A stretch of 48,166 nt of DNA, taken from positions 1 through 48,166 of the forward strand of contig JBEKOB010000030.1 of the NCBI GenBank assembly GCA_049522195.1, read 5' to 3'. The translations under genes and the position numbers were made by a program. Shown piece after piece: positions 8,706-16,316 of this stretch. Origin of the DNA: UBA9647 sp049522195 (GTDB lineage: Bacteria > Bacteroidota > Ignavibacteria > UBA10030). Position 1 is the first letter of the stretch. Every line of letters begins with the position of its first letter. The notes below the pieces were generated by a model that was not told the origin of the DNA, did no database searches, and was given only the letters and a program-made list of their open reading frames with translations.

Positions 8706-9644
8706 ATGAACACTGCTGACATTGTTTTCAACATTCAACGCTTTTCCCTACACGATGGTCCGGGCATCCGCACAACTATATTCCTCAAAGGATGCTCCAT
8801 GAGCTGCTTCTGGTGCCACAATCCCGAAGGGCAGCACCCAGAACCCGAGCTTCGCTACTTTCCAGAACGTTGCATCGCCTGCGGCCAGTGCGTCATTGCC
8901 TGTCCGAACCATGCTCACGAAATGCACGATGGCGCGCATGTTTTTCTGCGTGAAAAGTGCGAGCTGAGCGGAATGTGCGTTGAAACTTGTTATTCTCGTG
9001 CCCTCCAGATGGAAGGGCGCGTGATGACGGTCGAACAGGTGATGGAAGAGGTGCTTTCCGACAAATCATTCTACGAATCCTCTGGTGGAGGCGTCACGCT
9101 TTCTGGCGGAGAGCCTGCATTGAGCAAGGATTTTGCGCTGGAAATCCTTGAACAGTGTAAGAACCATCAACTGCATACGGCAATCGAAACGTGCGGCGAA
9201 GTTCCGTGGACATCGCTCGAGACGCTCCTCCCCTTCACCGACCTGATCATGATGGACATCAAGCAGATCGATCCCGACAAGCACCAGCTCGCTACCGGCC
9301 AGCCGAACGATCGCATCCTCTCGAATGCCCGGCAACTGGCGTTGAGTGGAAAAACGATCGTCTTTCGCACACCGGTCGTACCGTCGGTGAATGACTCGGA
9401 AGAAGAAATCAGACAGATCGCCGCGTTTGTTCGTGAACTGATTGAGCTTCGCAAGAGCGCCGGTCAGAACGGGAACGGAGAGATCACATACGAATTGCTT
9501 GCCTTTCACAAACTCGCTGCAGGCAAATATCCAAGCCTGGGCCTGGACTACAAAGCACGTGATGTCGAGCTACCGACGAAGGAACAAATGACGGCACTTC
9601 TCAACGCTGCGCGTCGCTGCGGCGTTGACGCTTCAATGCGGTAG
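8706..9644 (+). CDS. Glycyl-radical-enzyme activating protein (radical SAM)
   Basis: 312 residues. It should use S-adenosylmethionine and a [4Fe-4S] cluster to install the glycyl radical on the enzyme encoded next. The radical-SAM motif is CSMSCFWC (Cys30, Cys34, Cys37), preceded by the family signature HDGPGIRT and followed by HNPEG. Unlike the simple PflA type it has an inserted ferredoxin-like segment: Cys56, Cys59, Cys62, Cys66, then Cys85, Cys91, Cys95, with Ser88 where a fourth cysteine is expected. SGGEPALS is the SAM-binding GGE region. The inserted cluster domain is typical of activases for glycyl radical dehydratases, decarboxylases and lyases rather than pyruvate formate-lyase. The partner gene starts 39 bases downstream. 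Confidence 0.93.
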   Translation: MNTADIVFNIQRFSLHDGPGIRTTIFLKGCSMSCFWCHNPEGQHPEPELRYFPERCIACGQCVIACPNHAHEMHDGAHVFLREKCELSGMCVETCYSRALQMEGRVMTVEQVMEEVLSDKSFYESSGGGVTLSGGEPALSKDFALEILEQCKNHQLHTAIETCGEVPWTSLETLLPFTDLIMMDIKQIDPDKHQLATGQPNDRILSNARQLALSGKTIVFRTPVVPSVNDSEEEIRQIAAFVRELIELRKSAGQNGNGEITYELLAFHKLAAGKYPSLGLDYKARDVELPTKEQMTALLNAARRCGVDASMR

Positions 9645-9683
9645 ACATTGGTACATCAATTCATCTCTTTGAGTGGGGAAATC

Positions 9684-11918
9684 ATGATTCGCTCTGATAC
9701 GAAAGAACTGACGTTCGCAGAACGCATCGACATGCTGCGGGCGACGAAGATGCGGCACACGGAGGAGAAATGGCGCGAACTCGGCTCTTTCGACATGGAC
9801 GATCTCCCGATCATGCTTCCCCCGCCCCAGTCGCGCAAAGTCGTTCGCGTCGTCAGCGGATCCGGATTACTGATGGTCGATGCCCTGTTCAAGGAATTCA
9901 CGCCGAAGAGCAATCATCCAAGCGGCGGAATATTCGGAGCACGGGCCTGCGGCGAGAACTTCCGACAACTGATTGGCCTGCACCCGCCGTACGTGGACCC
10001 GGTGAGCTCTCTCGCCGGTGGATATATGGCCCACTTCATGGCCTATCGTCAACCCGCCTGGAATCCCGACTTCGATTTCTCTCATCTCCATGAAGATCAG
10101 CAGAAGTACAAGCTCCATCATGGTATCGGTGCAGTACAGCATTTTTGCCAGGACGAAGCAATTGGCCTTACGCTCGGATGGGGAGGCATTCTCGCCAAAA
10201 TCCGGCATTACCGTACGGTCAATACTGACGCGGAAGCACAGGAATTGTACGACGGCCTGGAACACATGGTACTTGGGATACAAGACTGGATCGCGCGCCA
10301 CGCAGCAACTGCACGCGAAATGGCGAAGCATGAGGAACATCCACAATTGCATCAGAACCTGACGGACATAGCCACCATCAATGAACACCTTGTCCATCGT
10401 CCGCCTCAGACGTTTCGCGAGGCATGCCAGTGGATGCTCTACTATCAGCTCGCCGGGAAGATGTATAATATGGGAGGATCCCTTGGTCGTATCGATCAAT
10501 TTCTTTTCCCCTTCTATGAAGAGGACAAGAAACGGGGAATCCTTACCGACGAAGAAGCAATTTTCCACGTCGCCTGCCATTTCATTATGGACACGAGCTA
10601 TACGCAACTCGGCGGTCCTGATGCATCGGGCAAGGATACGACGAATGCACTTTCCTATCTCGTGCTCGAGGCTGCACATCGGCTGAAAGTGCCGGTGAAT
10701 GTTGGAGTCAGTGTCGGGAAAAATATCGACCCGAAGCTGCTCCGGCGCGGAGTCGAGATCATGTTCGAGGATAAGACGGGCATTCCAAAATTCCTTGGTG
10801 TCGATCGCACCAGCGAGGGATTTGCCAGAAACGGACTACCAATCGAGCTCGGCCGTCAACGGGCCTACTCCGGCTGTCACTGGTGCGCCATTCCCGGAAG
10901 AGAATACACCGTGAACGACTGTGTGAAAGTGAACCTTGCCGCCGTCTTCGAGGTAGCACTGAAGGACATGATGTCCGACCGATCCATCGAACCTTCACTG
11001 GATGAACTCTGGCGCTGTTTCGCGCAACATCTCCGGCGCAGCGTCGAAACGGTTGCGCAAAGCCTCGATTTTCACATGGACCACATGTACCGGGTATTCC
11101 CCGAGCTGCATCTCGATCTTCTCTGCTACGGTCCGATTGAAAAGGGACGTGACGCTTCACACGGGGGCGTTGAGTTCTACAACCTCTGCGTGGATGGTGC
11201 GGGATTGGCAACAGTCACAGATTCGTTTGCCGCGATCGAGCAACGCGTCGAGCGAGAGAAGAAGATGAGCTGGAACGAACTGATGCGTCTCCTCCAAACG
11301 AATTGGTCAGGAGAAACCGGCGAGCGCATGCGGCTCATGATGAAGAGCGTTCCGCGCTACGGCAGCGGCGGCTCGAAGGCCGATGAGTTCGGAGTGAAGA
11401 TCGCGCGCACGTTCACGGAGATCGTCAAGGAGAAACCGACGCCGCACGGTTTCAACCTGATCCCCGGCATCTTTTCATGGGCGGCAACGATCGCTATGGG
11501 GAAAGACGTGAATGCGACTCCGAACGGGCGGTATTCTCAAAGCCCAATCTCACACGGTCCCAACCCGGACCCGGGATTTCGGAAAGATGCTGCACCGACC
11601 GCTCTCGCAATTGCCGTCGCTTCCGTTCAGCCCGGGTATGGCAACACGGCGCCGATGCAGATCGAGCTCGATCCTGGTCTTTCAAAATCGAATGAGGACA
11701 TCGAGAAAGTCGTCGCGCTCATCCGGACGCACTTTGAGCTCGGCGGCACACAGATCAACATGAATATTTTGAACAAGAAGGCACTATTGGAGGCACATAA
11801 GGATCCGAGCTTGCATCCCGATCTTGTCGTTCGCGTCACCGGGTTCAGCGCGTATTTCGCGAGCCTTTCACCCGAGATGAGGCAAATTGTGGTGGATAGG
11901 ATCATTGCTGAAGAATGA
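9684..11918 (+). CDS. Glycyl radical enzyme, substrate unassigned
   Basis: 744 residues, of the pyruvate formate-lyase/glycerol dehydratase superfamily. ATG at 9684 has a good GTGGGGAA ribosome-binding site (9673-9680); an in-frame TTG at 9648 is less likely. The C-terminal radical loop is RVTGFSAYF with Gly720 as radical site. The expected thiyl-radical loop reads YSGCHWCAIPGREY, giving Cys398 and Cys401 as candidates; it lacks the Cys-Val-Glu pattern of known dehydratases and decarboxylases and the Cys-Cys of pyruvate formate-lyase. With its activase immediately upstream it must work anaerobically. Downstream lie a UroD-type protein, a sugar importer and a kinase-phosphatase fusion, so the substrate may be a sugar or polyol derivative. 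That is inference; an aromatic or other substrate is not excluded. Confidence 0.9.
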   Translation: MIRSDTKELTFAERIDMLRATKMRHTEEKWRELGSFDMDDLPIMLPPPQSRKVVRVVSGSGLLMVDALFKEFTPKSNHPSGGIFGARACGENFRQLIGLHPPYVDPVSSLAGGYMAHFMAYRQPAWNPDFDFSHLHEDQQKYKLHHGIGAVQHFCQDEAIGLTLGWGGILAKIRHYRTVNTDAEAQELYDGLEHMVLGIQDWIARHAATAREMAKHEEHPQLHQNLTDIATINEHLVHRPPQTFREACQWMLYYQLAGKMYNMGGSLGRIDQFLFPFYEEDKKRGILTDEEAIFHVACHFIMDTSYTQLGGPDASGKDTTNALSYLVLEAAHRLKVPVNVGVSVGKNIDPKLLRRGVEIMFEDKTGIPKFLGVDRTSEGFARNGLPIELGRQRAYSGCHWCAIPGREYTVNDCVKVNLAAVFEVALKDMMSDRSIEPSLDELWRCFAQHLRRSVETVAQSLDFHMDHMYRVFPELHLDLLCYGPIEKGRDASHGGVEFYNLCVDGAGLATVTDSFAAIEQRVEREKKMSWNELMRLLQTNWSGETGERMRLMMKSVPRYGSGGSKADEFGVKIARTFTEIVKEKPTPHGFNLIPGIFSWAATIAMGKDVNATPNGRYSQSPISHGPNPDPGFRKDAAPTALAIAVASVQPGYGNTAPMQIELDPGLSKSNEDIEKVVALIRTHFELGGTQINMNILNKKALLEAHKDPSLHPDLVVRVTGFSAYFASLSPEMRQIVVDRIIAEE

Positions 11919-11980
11919 ATGACCGAGCCTTTTCAAATAGAAGACAGATCGCACAAGAGAGGCTGGACAGCAACACCTAC

Positions 11981-12118
11981 AAATCCGAAATTCGAAATGC
12001 GAAATACGAAACAAGCATGAAATCCGAATTATGAAACACAAGAAGGCACATCCTTTCTGACATTCGGATTTGGAGTTTCCCTCGAATTTAGGATTTAGGA
12101 TTTAGGATTTAGGATTTC
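11981..12118. repeat. Two adjacent heptad arrays between GRE and UroD genes
   Basis: First array (11981-12040): units AAATCCG, AAATTCG, then AAATGCG, AAATACG and AAACAAG, a four-base interruption, then AAATCCG again and two more degenerate units. Second array (12084-12118): GAATTTA, three perfect GGATTTA units, and GGATTTC. They lie inside the 241-base gap that separates the glycyl radical enzyme gene from the rest of the cluster. Confidence 0.88.
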
Positions 12119-12159
12119 AATCATCACCGAATTGATGTTGAGAGATAGGATATGATTTC

Positions 12160-13257
12160 ATGAGCAAGTCGCCGCGTCAACGGTTTTTGTCGTACGTCAG
12201 GAATCCATCAACATCCCGACCCGTCATATCCCCCTTTCTTCCGCATCCGGAGGTCATACGCGAAACGCTCACACTTCTTCATCTTCCTGTCGCAGACGAT
12301 CCCGTCAGGAACGAAATCCGATTGTCGCAGGAGCTCGGGTACGAGCCGATGTTCATGACCGATTGCTCAGGGTTGATTTTCAACTGGTCGACAGACGAGT
12401 CGCGTTCCACGCCTGACAAGGTTTTCCGCATCATCGCGACGCCGAAAGGGGAATGGACTTGGCAAGCTCCGCGCAAAGACATCCCCTGGAGTGATGAGGC
12501 CGCCTGCCCGGTGGAAACCATACACGACCACGAGTTGCTGGTTTCCGTGTGTGAGCAGGTTGGGGATCGTGAAAAGGAAATCCGCGACTACTGTCGCACA
12601 TGGCGTCAGAAAGTTGCTGAGGACGGAGTCATCGTTCTCGGGCATCCGCATCCATCCTGGCTGGGGTACCAGATCAATCCGACAAATATTTTCTATCAGT
12701 GGAATGACTGGCAGGATCTTTACATTCGGAGCATGGATGCGCTGTATGAAGCATCGCTGTTTGTTATGTCCGTCGCCATCGAAGAAGGCGTTGATTTTAT
12801 GAGTGATTCCAGCTATGGGCTGGAAATGACGTCACCTGAACTGTTTGCAGCGATGGACCTGCCATACATCCGAAAATTCGCAGAGTGGACGCACCACCAC
12901 GATGGCCTCTTCTGGTATCACAACTGCGGGTTCACAAGCCAATTCATCAGGGAAGGGGTGTTCAATACACTCGGCGCTGATGTGATCGAGACCATCGCGC
13001 CTCCGCCCGAGGGGGATAATGACCTTGGCGAATCGAGGCGACACATCGATCGAAGGATTTGTACAAAGGGGAATCTCAATCTCCGGCTGTTGCGGGACGG
13101 ATCCCCCGCAGAAATTGAGAAACAAGTCAGGAAGATTGTCTGGGATGTCAGCGGCTATGCGCATATTTTTTCGACTGCTGATGGAGTTTTGCAAGGAACC
13201 AGACCGGAAAACTTTATCACCTTTGTAAGGGCAATGAGAGAGACACTGGATTTATAG
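12160..13257 (+). CDS. UroD-superfamily protein, probable methyltransferase type
   Basis: 365 residues with the TIM-barrel fold of uroporphyrinogen decarboxylase and the corrinoid:thiol methyltransferases MtaA/MtbA/CmuA. The late-barrel motif YHNCG gives His254 and Cys256, and ICTKGNLN gives Cys301. This His-x-Cys...Cys set is the zinc-ligand arrangement of the methyltransferase branch and is not expected in the haem enzyme HemE. It is therefore unlikely to serve haem synthesis. No corrinoid protein or corrinoid reductase gene is visible nearby. Relatives of this group are often found beside sugar transporters with no known function. It lies 241 bases after the glycyl radical enzyme gene and 52 bases before the binding-protein gene. 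Confidence 0.85.
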   Translation: MSKSPRQRFLSYVRNPSTSRPVISPFLPHPEVIRETLTLLHLPVADDPVRNEIRLSQELGYEPMFMTDCSGLIFNWSTDESRSTPDKVFRIIATPKGEWTWQAPRKDIPWSDEAACPVETIHDHELLVSVCEQVGDREKEIRDYCRTWRQKVAEDGVIVLGHPHPSWLGYQINPTNIFYQWNDWQDLYIRSMDALYEASLFVMSVAIEEGVDFMSDSSYGLEMTSPELFAAMDLPYIRKFAEWTHHHDGLFWYHNCGFTSQFIREGVFNTLGADVIETIAPPPEGDNDLGESRRHIDRRICTKGNLNLRLLRDGSPAEIEKQVRKIVWDVSGYAHIFSTADGVLQGTRPENFITFVRAMRETLDL

Positions 13258-13309
13258 TCGCATCCTGAACAGGAGCCATCAAGAGCCGTTCTTCCACCAA
13301 AGGCTGATC

Positions 13310-14593
13310 ATGAAACAAACCACGTTTATTGCTTTCCTCCTTTCCATCTCCCTCATCTCCTGCGGCAAAAAAAGTGATGTCGTTGAGCTTCAGGATTGGA
13401 ATTTCGGCGGCAGGCCGAGGCTGATCGAATTCCTCAGAGAGAGAGTGTACTCCTTTGAGAAATCGCATCCGGGTATCAAAGTCGTTCAAAGCGACAAGAG
13501 CTGGAACATGATTCGCGAAATCCTGTACGCCGATTTCAGCGCGGGGGCAGGACCGGATGTGATGAATACGCACTCGAATTTCGCGGCCGAGTTCGGTGAA
13601 TCCGGTTTCTATTATCCGATAAACAAATTCCCCGATTTCGAACAGGTCAAGCAGTGGTACGTCCCGCAACTTCTTGAATCGACGCGATACAAAGACAACT
13701 ACTATGGTCTCCCCTCGAGCGCGATCGCCTTCGTCCTTTGCTGCAACAAGGAGCTGTTTGATAAAGAGGGAATTGCGCCGCCAAAAACGTGGTCACAGTT
13801 CAGAGAGGCAGCAAAACGTCTCACGAAAGACACCGACGGGGATGGAGTGACCGATCAGTTCGGACTTGTTCTTATGGGCGGAGACAAAGGTGGATTTGCC
13901 TATCGCATGATTCCGCTCTTCTTCAAGGCCGGGGTCAACGTGATGTCGGAGGATCTCAAGAAGATCGAATTTAATTCCCCGATGGGTGTCGCGGCGTTGA
14001 AATTGATTGTCGATATGTACCAAGTGGATCATTCCATCACTCCCGGATTTCTTGCTTATACCCATTCCGAGGTCAATGATTTGTTCTGCAGCAACAAAGC
14101 GGCTATGAGCATCGAAGGGCCATGGTTCCGCGGGATGGTCGGTGATAAGAGTCCGGGCAAGGATATGTACGTCGTTCCCGTTCCGGTCCCCGACGACATG
14201 ATCGACAAGTACGACACCGCTCCGACATTGCAGGATATGGTGATGTATTCCATCAATGCGCATTCAAAACATCCGAATGAAGCATGGGAGCTCCTGAAAC
14301 ATCTGAGGAATGAAGAAGCAGACATGTTTTGGATAACACAAGACCTTGGGGCTACAGCAACGACAAAGCACGCGTTGAGCAGCGGCGAGGCTCAGAGTGT
14401 GAAAGACATCCAATTGTACATCAACGAACTGAACCACGCCCGCCCGTGGCCGCCACACCCGAGTATGATTGCGATCGCGAGCAATATCTTCACGCCGTAC
14501 TGTCAAAAGGCTATCGTGGGAGAATTGTCACCGAAAGCGGCGCTCGATCAAGCCGCAAAGGAAGCACAGGAACTCATCGACCCGAAGAAATGA
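13310..14593 (+). CDS. ABC sugar transporter, substrate-binding lipoprotein
   Basis: 427 residues. The signal peptide ends in a lipobox (LISC, Cys20), so it should be a lipid-anchored periplasmic binding protein. The body matches extracellular solute-binding protein family 1 (MalE-like): YGLPSSAIAFVLCCNKELFDKEGIAPPKTWSQF type segment, then ...AAMSIEGPWF... and a helical C-terminus. The family binds oligosaccharides, sugars, polyols or glycerol phosphate esters. Its stop overlaps the next start by four bases (ATGA), so binding protein and permease are translationally coupled. The DTDGDGVTDQFG stretch near residue 170 looks like a calcium-binding loop, seen in other members. Confidence 0.93.
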   Translation: MKQTTFIAFLLSISLISCGKKSDVVELQDWNFGGRPRLIEFLRERVYSFEKSHPGIKVVQSDKSWNMIREILYADFSAGAGPDVMNTHSNFAAEFGESGFYYPINKFPDFEQVKQWYVPQLLESTRYKDNYYGLPSSAIAFVLCCNKELFDKEGIAPPKTWSQFREAAKRLTKDTDGDGVTDQFGLVLMGGDKGGFAYRMIPLFFKAGVNVMSEDLKKIEFNSPMGVAALKLIVDMYQVDHSITPGFLAYTHSEVNDLFCSNKAAMSIEGPWFRGMVGDKSPGKDMYVVPVPVPDDMIDKYDTAPTLQDMVMYSINAHSKHPNEAWELLKHLRNEEADMFWITQDLGATATTKHALSSGEAQSVKDIQLYINELNHARPWPPHPSMIAIASNIFTPYCQKAIVGELSPKAALDQAAKEAQELIDPKK

Positions 14594-15459
14594 AAAAGGC
14601 CACTCCATACCTCCTGTTGGTACCGGCGCTGCTGTTCACAGTGTTTATACTTCTTTATCCGCTCGTCCAGAACCTGATCAACAGCTTCAGCGACGTCAGC
14701 ATGATCACGGGCAGAAGCGGGTGGGCAGGCTTGCGCAACTACGGTCATATTTTTGAAGACTCACTCTTCTGGAGTTCCTTCAGGAATACGTCGGTGTATG
14801 CAGTCGTTGGAACGGTTTTGGCGCTTGTCATTGGTCTCGGGTTCGCACTCTTGCTGAACCTCAAGCTGGGAAAAATCAATACGATCATGGGCTGTCTCTA
14901 CACGATCCCATGGGTTATCTCCCCGGTTGTGGCCGGATTCGCCTGGAAATGGCTCCTGAACGACAACTTTGGGGTGGTGAACTACTGGCTTGCATATCTC
15001 GGCGTGGCCAAAGTCGGAACCACCTGGCTCGGCAATCCCGGCACCGCGCTCTTCTGTGTCATGCTGGCCCGGATCTGGCAGTTTTATCCGTTCGCGATGG
15101 TGATGTTCCTTGCAGGATTGCAGTCGATTCCGCAGGAACAATATGAAGCGGCGGCTGTCGACGGTGCGACAATGATCAGAAGGTTTTTCTACATCACTCT
15201 GCCGAACCTCAAGACTGTGTCTTCTGTTCTCCTCGTCCTGGGAGTCATCTGGAGCTTCAACGACTTCAATATGGTGTTCGTGATGACGCGAGGAGGTCCG
15301 ATGAATTCATCCATGGTCCTTCCTGTCCTTGTCAGAGAGTTTTCCTTTGTGCATTTCGACCTTGGAAAAGGTTCGGCTCTTTCCATCGTGATCTTCGCTC
15401 TCCTGACCACCCTCTCCTTCTTGTACTTGAAAACGGTTTCGCGAGAAGAGACATTATGA
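14590..15459 (+). CDS. ABC sugar transporter permease (MalF/UgpA type)
   Basis: 289 residues, six predicted membrane helices. The start is ATG 14590, overlapping the binding-protein stop; the longer open frame upstream only reads antiphase through that gene. The cytoplasmic EAA loop is EQYEAAAVDGATMIRRFFYITLP, which contacts the ATPase. The N-terminus (TPYLLLVPALLFTVFILLYPL) is typical of MalF/UgpA permeases. It pairs with the following permease, overlapping it by four bases. No ATPase gene is present in the cluster, so a shared MsmX/UgpC-like ATPase encoded elsewhere is expected. Confidence 0.93.
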   Translation: MKKATPYLLLVPALLFTVFILLYPLVQNLINSFSDVSMITGRSGWAGLRNYGHIFEDSLFWSSFRNTSVYAVVGTVLALVIGLGFALLLNLKLGKINTIMGCLYTIPWVISPVVAGFAWKWLLNDNFGVVNYWLAYLGVAKVGTTWLGNPGTALFCVMLARIWQFYPFAMVMFLAGLQSIPQEQYEAAAVDGATMIRRFFYITLPNLKTVSSVLLVLGVIWSFNDFNMVFVMTRGGPMNSSMVLPVLVREFSFVHFDLGKGSALSIVIFALLTTLSFLYLKTVSREETL

Positions 15460-16268
15460 AGAAAGTGCTCATCTCAACCCTGATGATCGTGCTGGCGCTG
15501 CTCGTCCTGCTCCCGGTTCTTTGGACAGTATCCACTTCGTTGAAGCCTCTATCCGAAGTGAACAGGTGTCCTCCTCAGTGGGTCAGCCCGACGATGAGCC
15601 TGAAGCCCTACAGCGACATGTTCTTCTATCTCCCGTTTTCAACGTACACGTTGAACAGCCTCATCGTCGCTTCTTCTTCAACGATCTTGACTCTTTTGTT
15701 TGGGAGCCTGGCAGCTTTTTCGTTTTCTCGATTCACGTTTGCGGGAAAGCGGATATTTCTTTTGATCTTTCTTCTTTCGCAGATGCTTCCCGGCGCATCC
15801 GTTATTATCCCGCTATTCCAGTTGCTGCAAAAAGTCGGTCTGTATGACACCTATTGCGGATTGATCCTGGTCCATACGGCGGTGCTTCTCCCCTTTGTTA
15901 TCTGGCTGCTCTACGGATTCTTCCAGACAATCCCGCGTGAAATTGAAGACGCGGCACTGATCGACGGCTGTTCGAGGATGACGGCACTACGCAAGGTGAT
16001 TCTTCCGCTTGCTCTCCCGGGAATCGGAGCGACCGCGTTGTTTTCGTTCCTCGGTTCCTGGAACGAATTCTTTTTTGCGTTGATCCTCACGTCTTCGGAT
16101 TCAACAAGGACGATCCCGGTTGGAATCGGTCTTTTTGTGGGTGAGTACCTCGATGTATGGAATCAGATGGCAGCAGCTGCGATTCTCTTCAGCATTCCGC
16201 CGCTGATTCTTTTTACGCTCACGCGCAAGACGTTCATCAAGGGTCTGGTAGCGGGGGCATCGAAGTAG
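15456..16268 (+). CDS. ABC sugar transporter permease (MalG/UgpE type)
   Basis: 270 residues, six predicted membrane helices, the second permease of the importer. The EAA loop is EIEDAALIDGCSRMTALRKVILPL, and SFLGSWNEFFFALILTSS is the MalG-type signature near the end. It starts inside the stop of the first permease (ATGA overlap), so the two are made in step. The gap to the kinase gene is 48 bases and contains an imperfect 11-bp hairpin. Confidence 0.93.
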   Translation: MKKVLISTLMIVLALLVLLPVLWTVSTSLKPLSEVNRCPPQWVSPTMSLKPYSDMFFYLPFSTYTLNSLIVASSSTILTLLFGSLAAFSFSRFTFAGKRIFLLIFLLSQMLPGASVIIPLFQLLQKVGLYDTYCGLILVHTAVLLPFVIWLLYGFFQTIPREIEDAALIDGCSRMTALRKVILPLALPGIGATALFSFLGSWNEFFFALILTSSDSTRTIPVGIGLFVGEYLDVWNQMAAAAILFSIPPLILFTLTRKTFIKGLVAGASK

Positions 16269-16276
16269 CGACGGAC

Positions 16277-16304
16277 AATTGAAGAACCTTAGCGTTGTTC
16301 AATT
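16277..16304. other. Intercistronic hairpin
   Basis: Bases 16277-16287 pair with 16294-16304 (10 of 11 pairs, one G-G mismatch, six-base loop CTTAGC). There is no T tract, so it is more likely an mRNA-stability or attenuating element between the permease and kinase genes than a terminator. Confidence 0.45.
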
Positions 16305-16316
16305 TGGAAGTACATA

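Noticed and set aside
9867..10679. Long open frame antisense to the glycyl radical enzyme gene
   Set aside because: No family-like sequence; the sense strand carries conserved motifs over the same stretch.
12084..12118. Telomere-type repeat
   Set aside because: Only five units inside a chromosome spacer and one of several unrelated heptad types.
11919..12159. Cobalamin riboswitch before the UroD gene
   Set aside because: I looked for the conserved B12-box pattern and saw only heptad repeats.
12160..13257. HemE for haem synthesis
   Set aside because: The His-x-Cys...Cys zinc set and the sugar-cluster setting fit the methyltransferase branch better.
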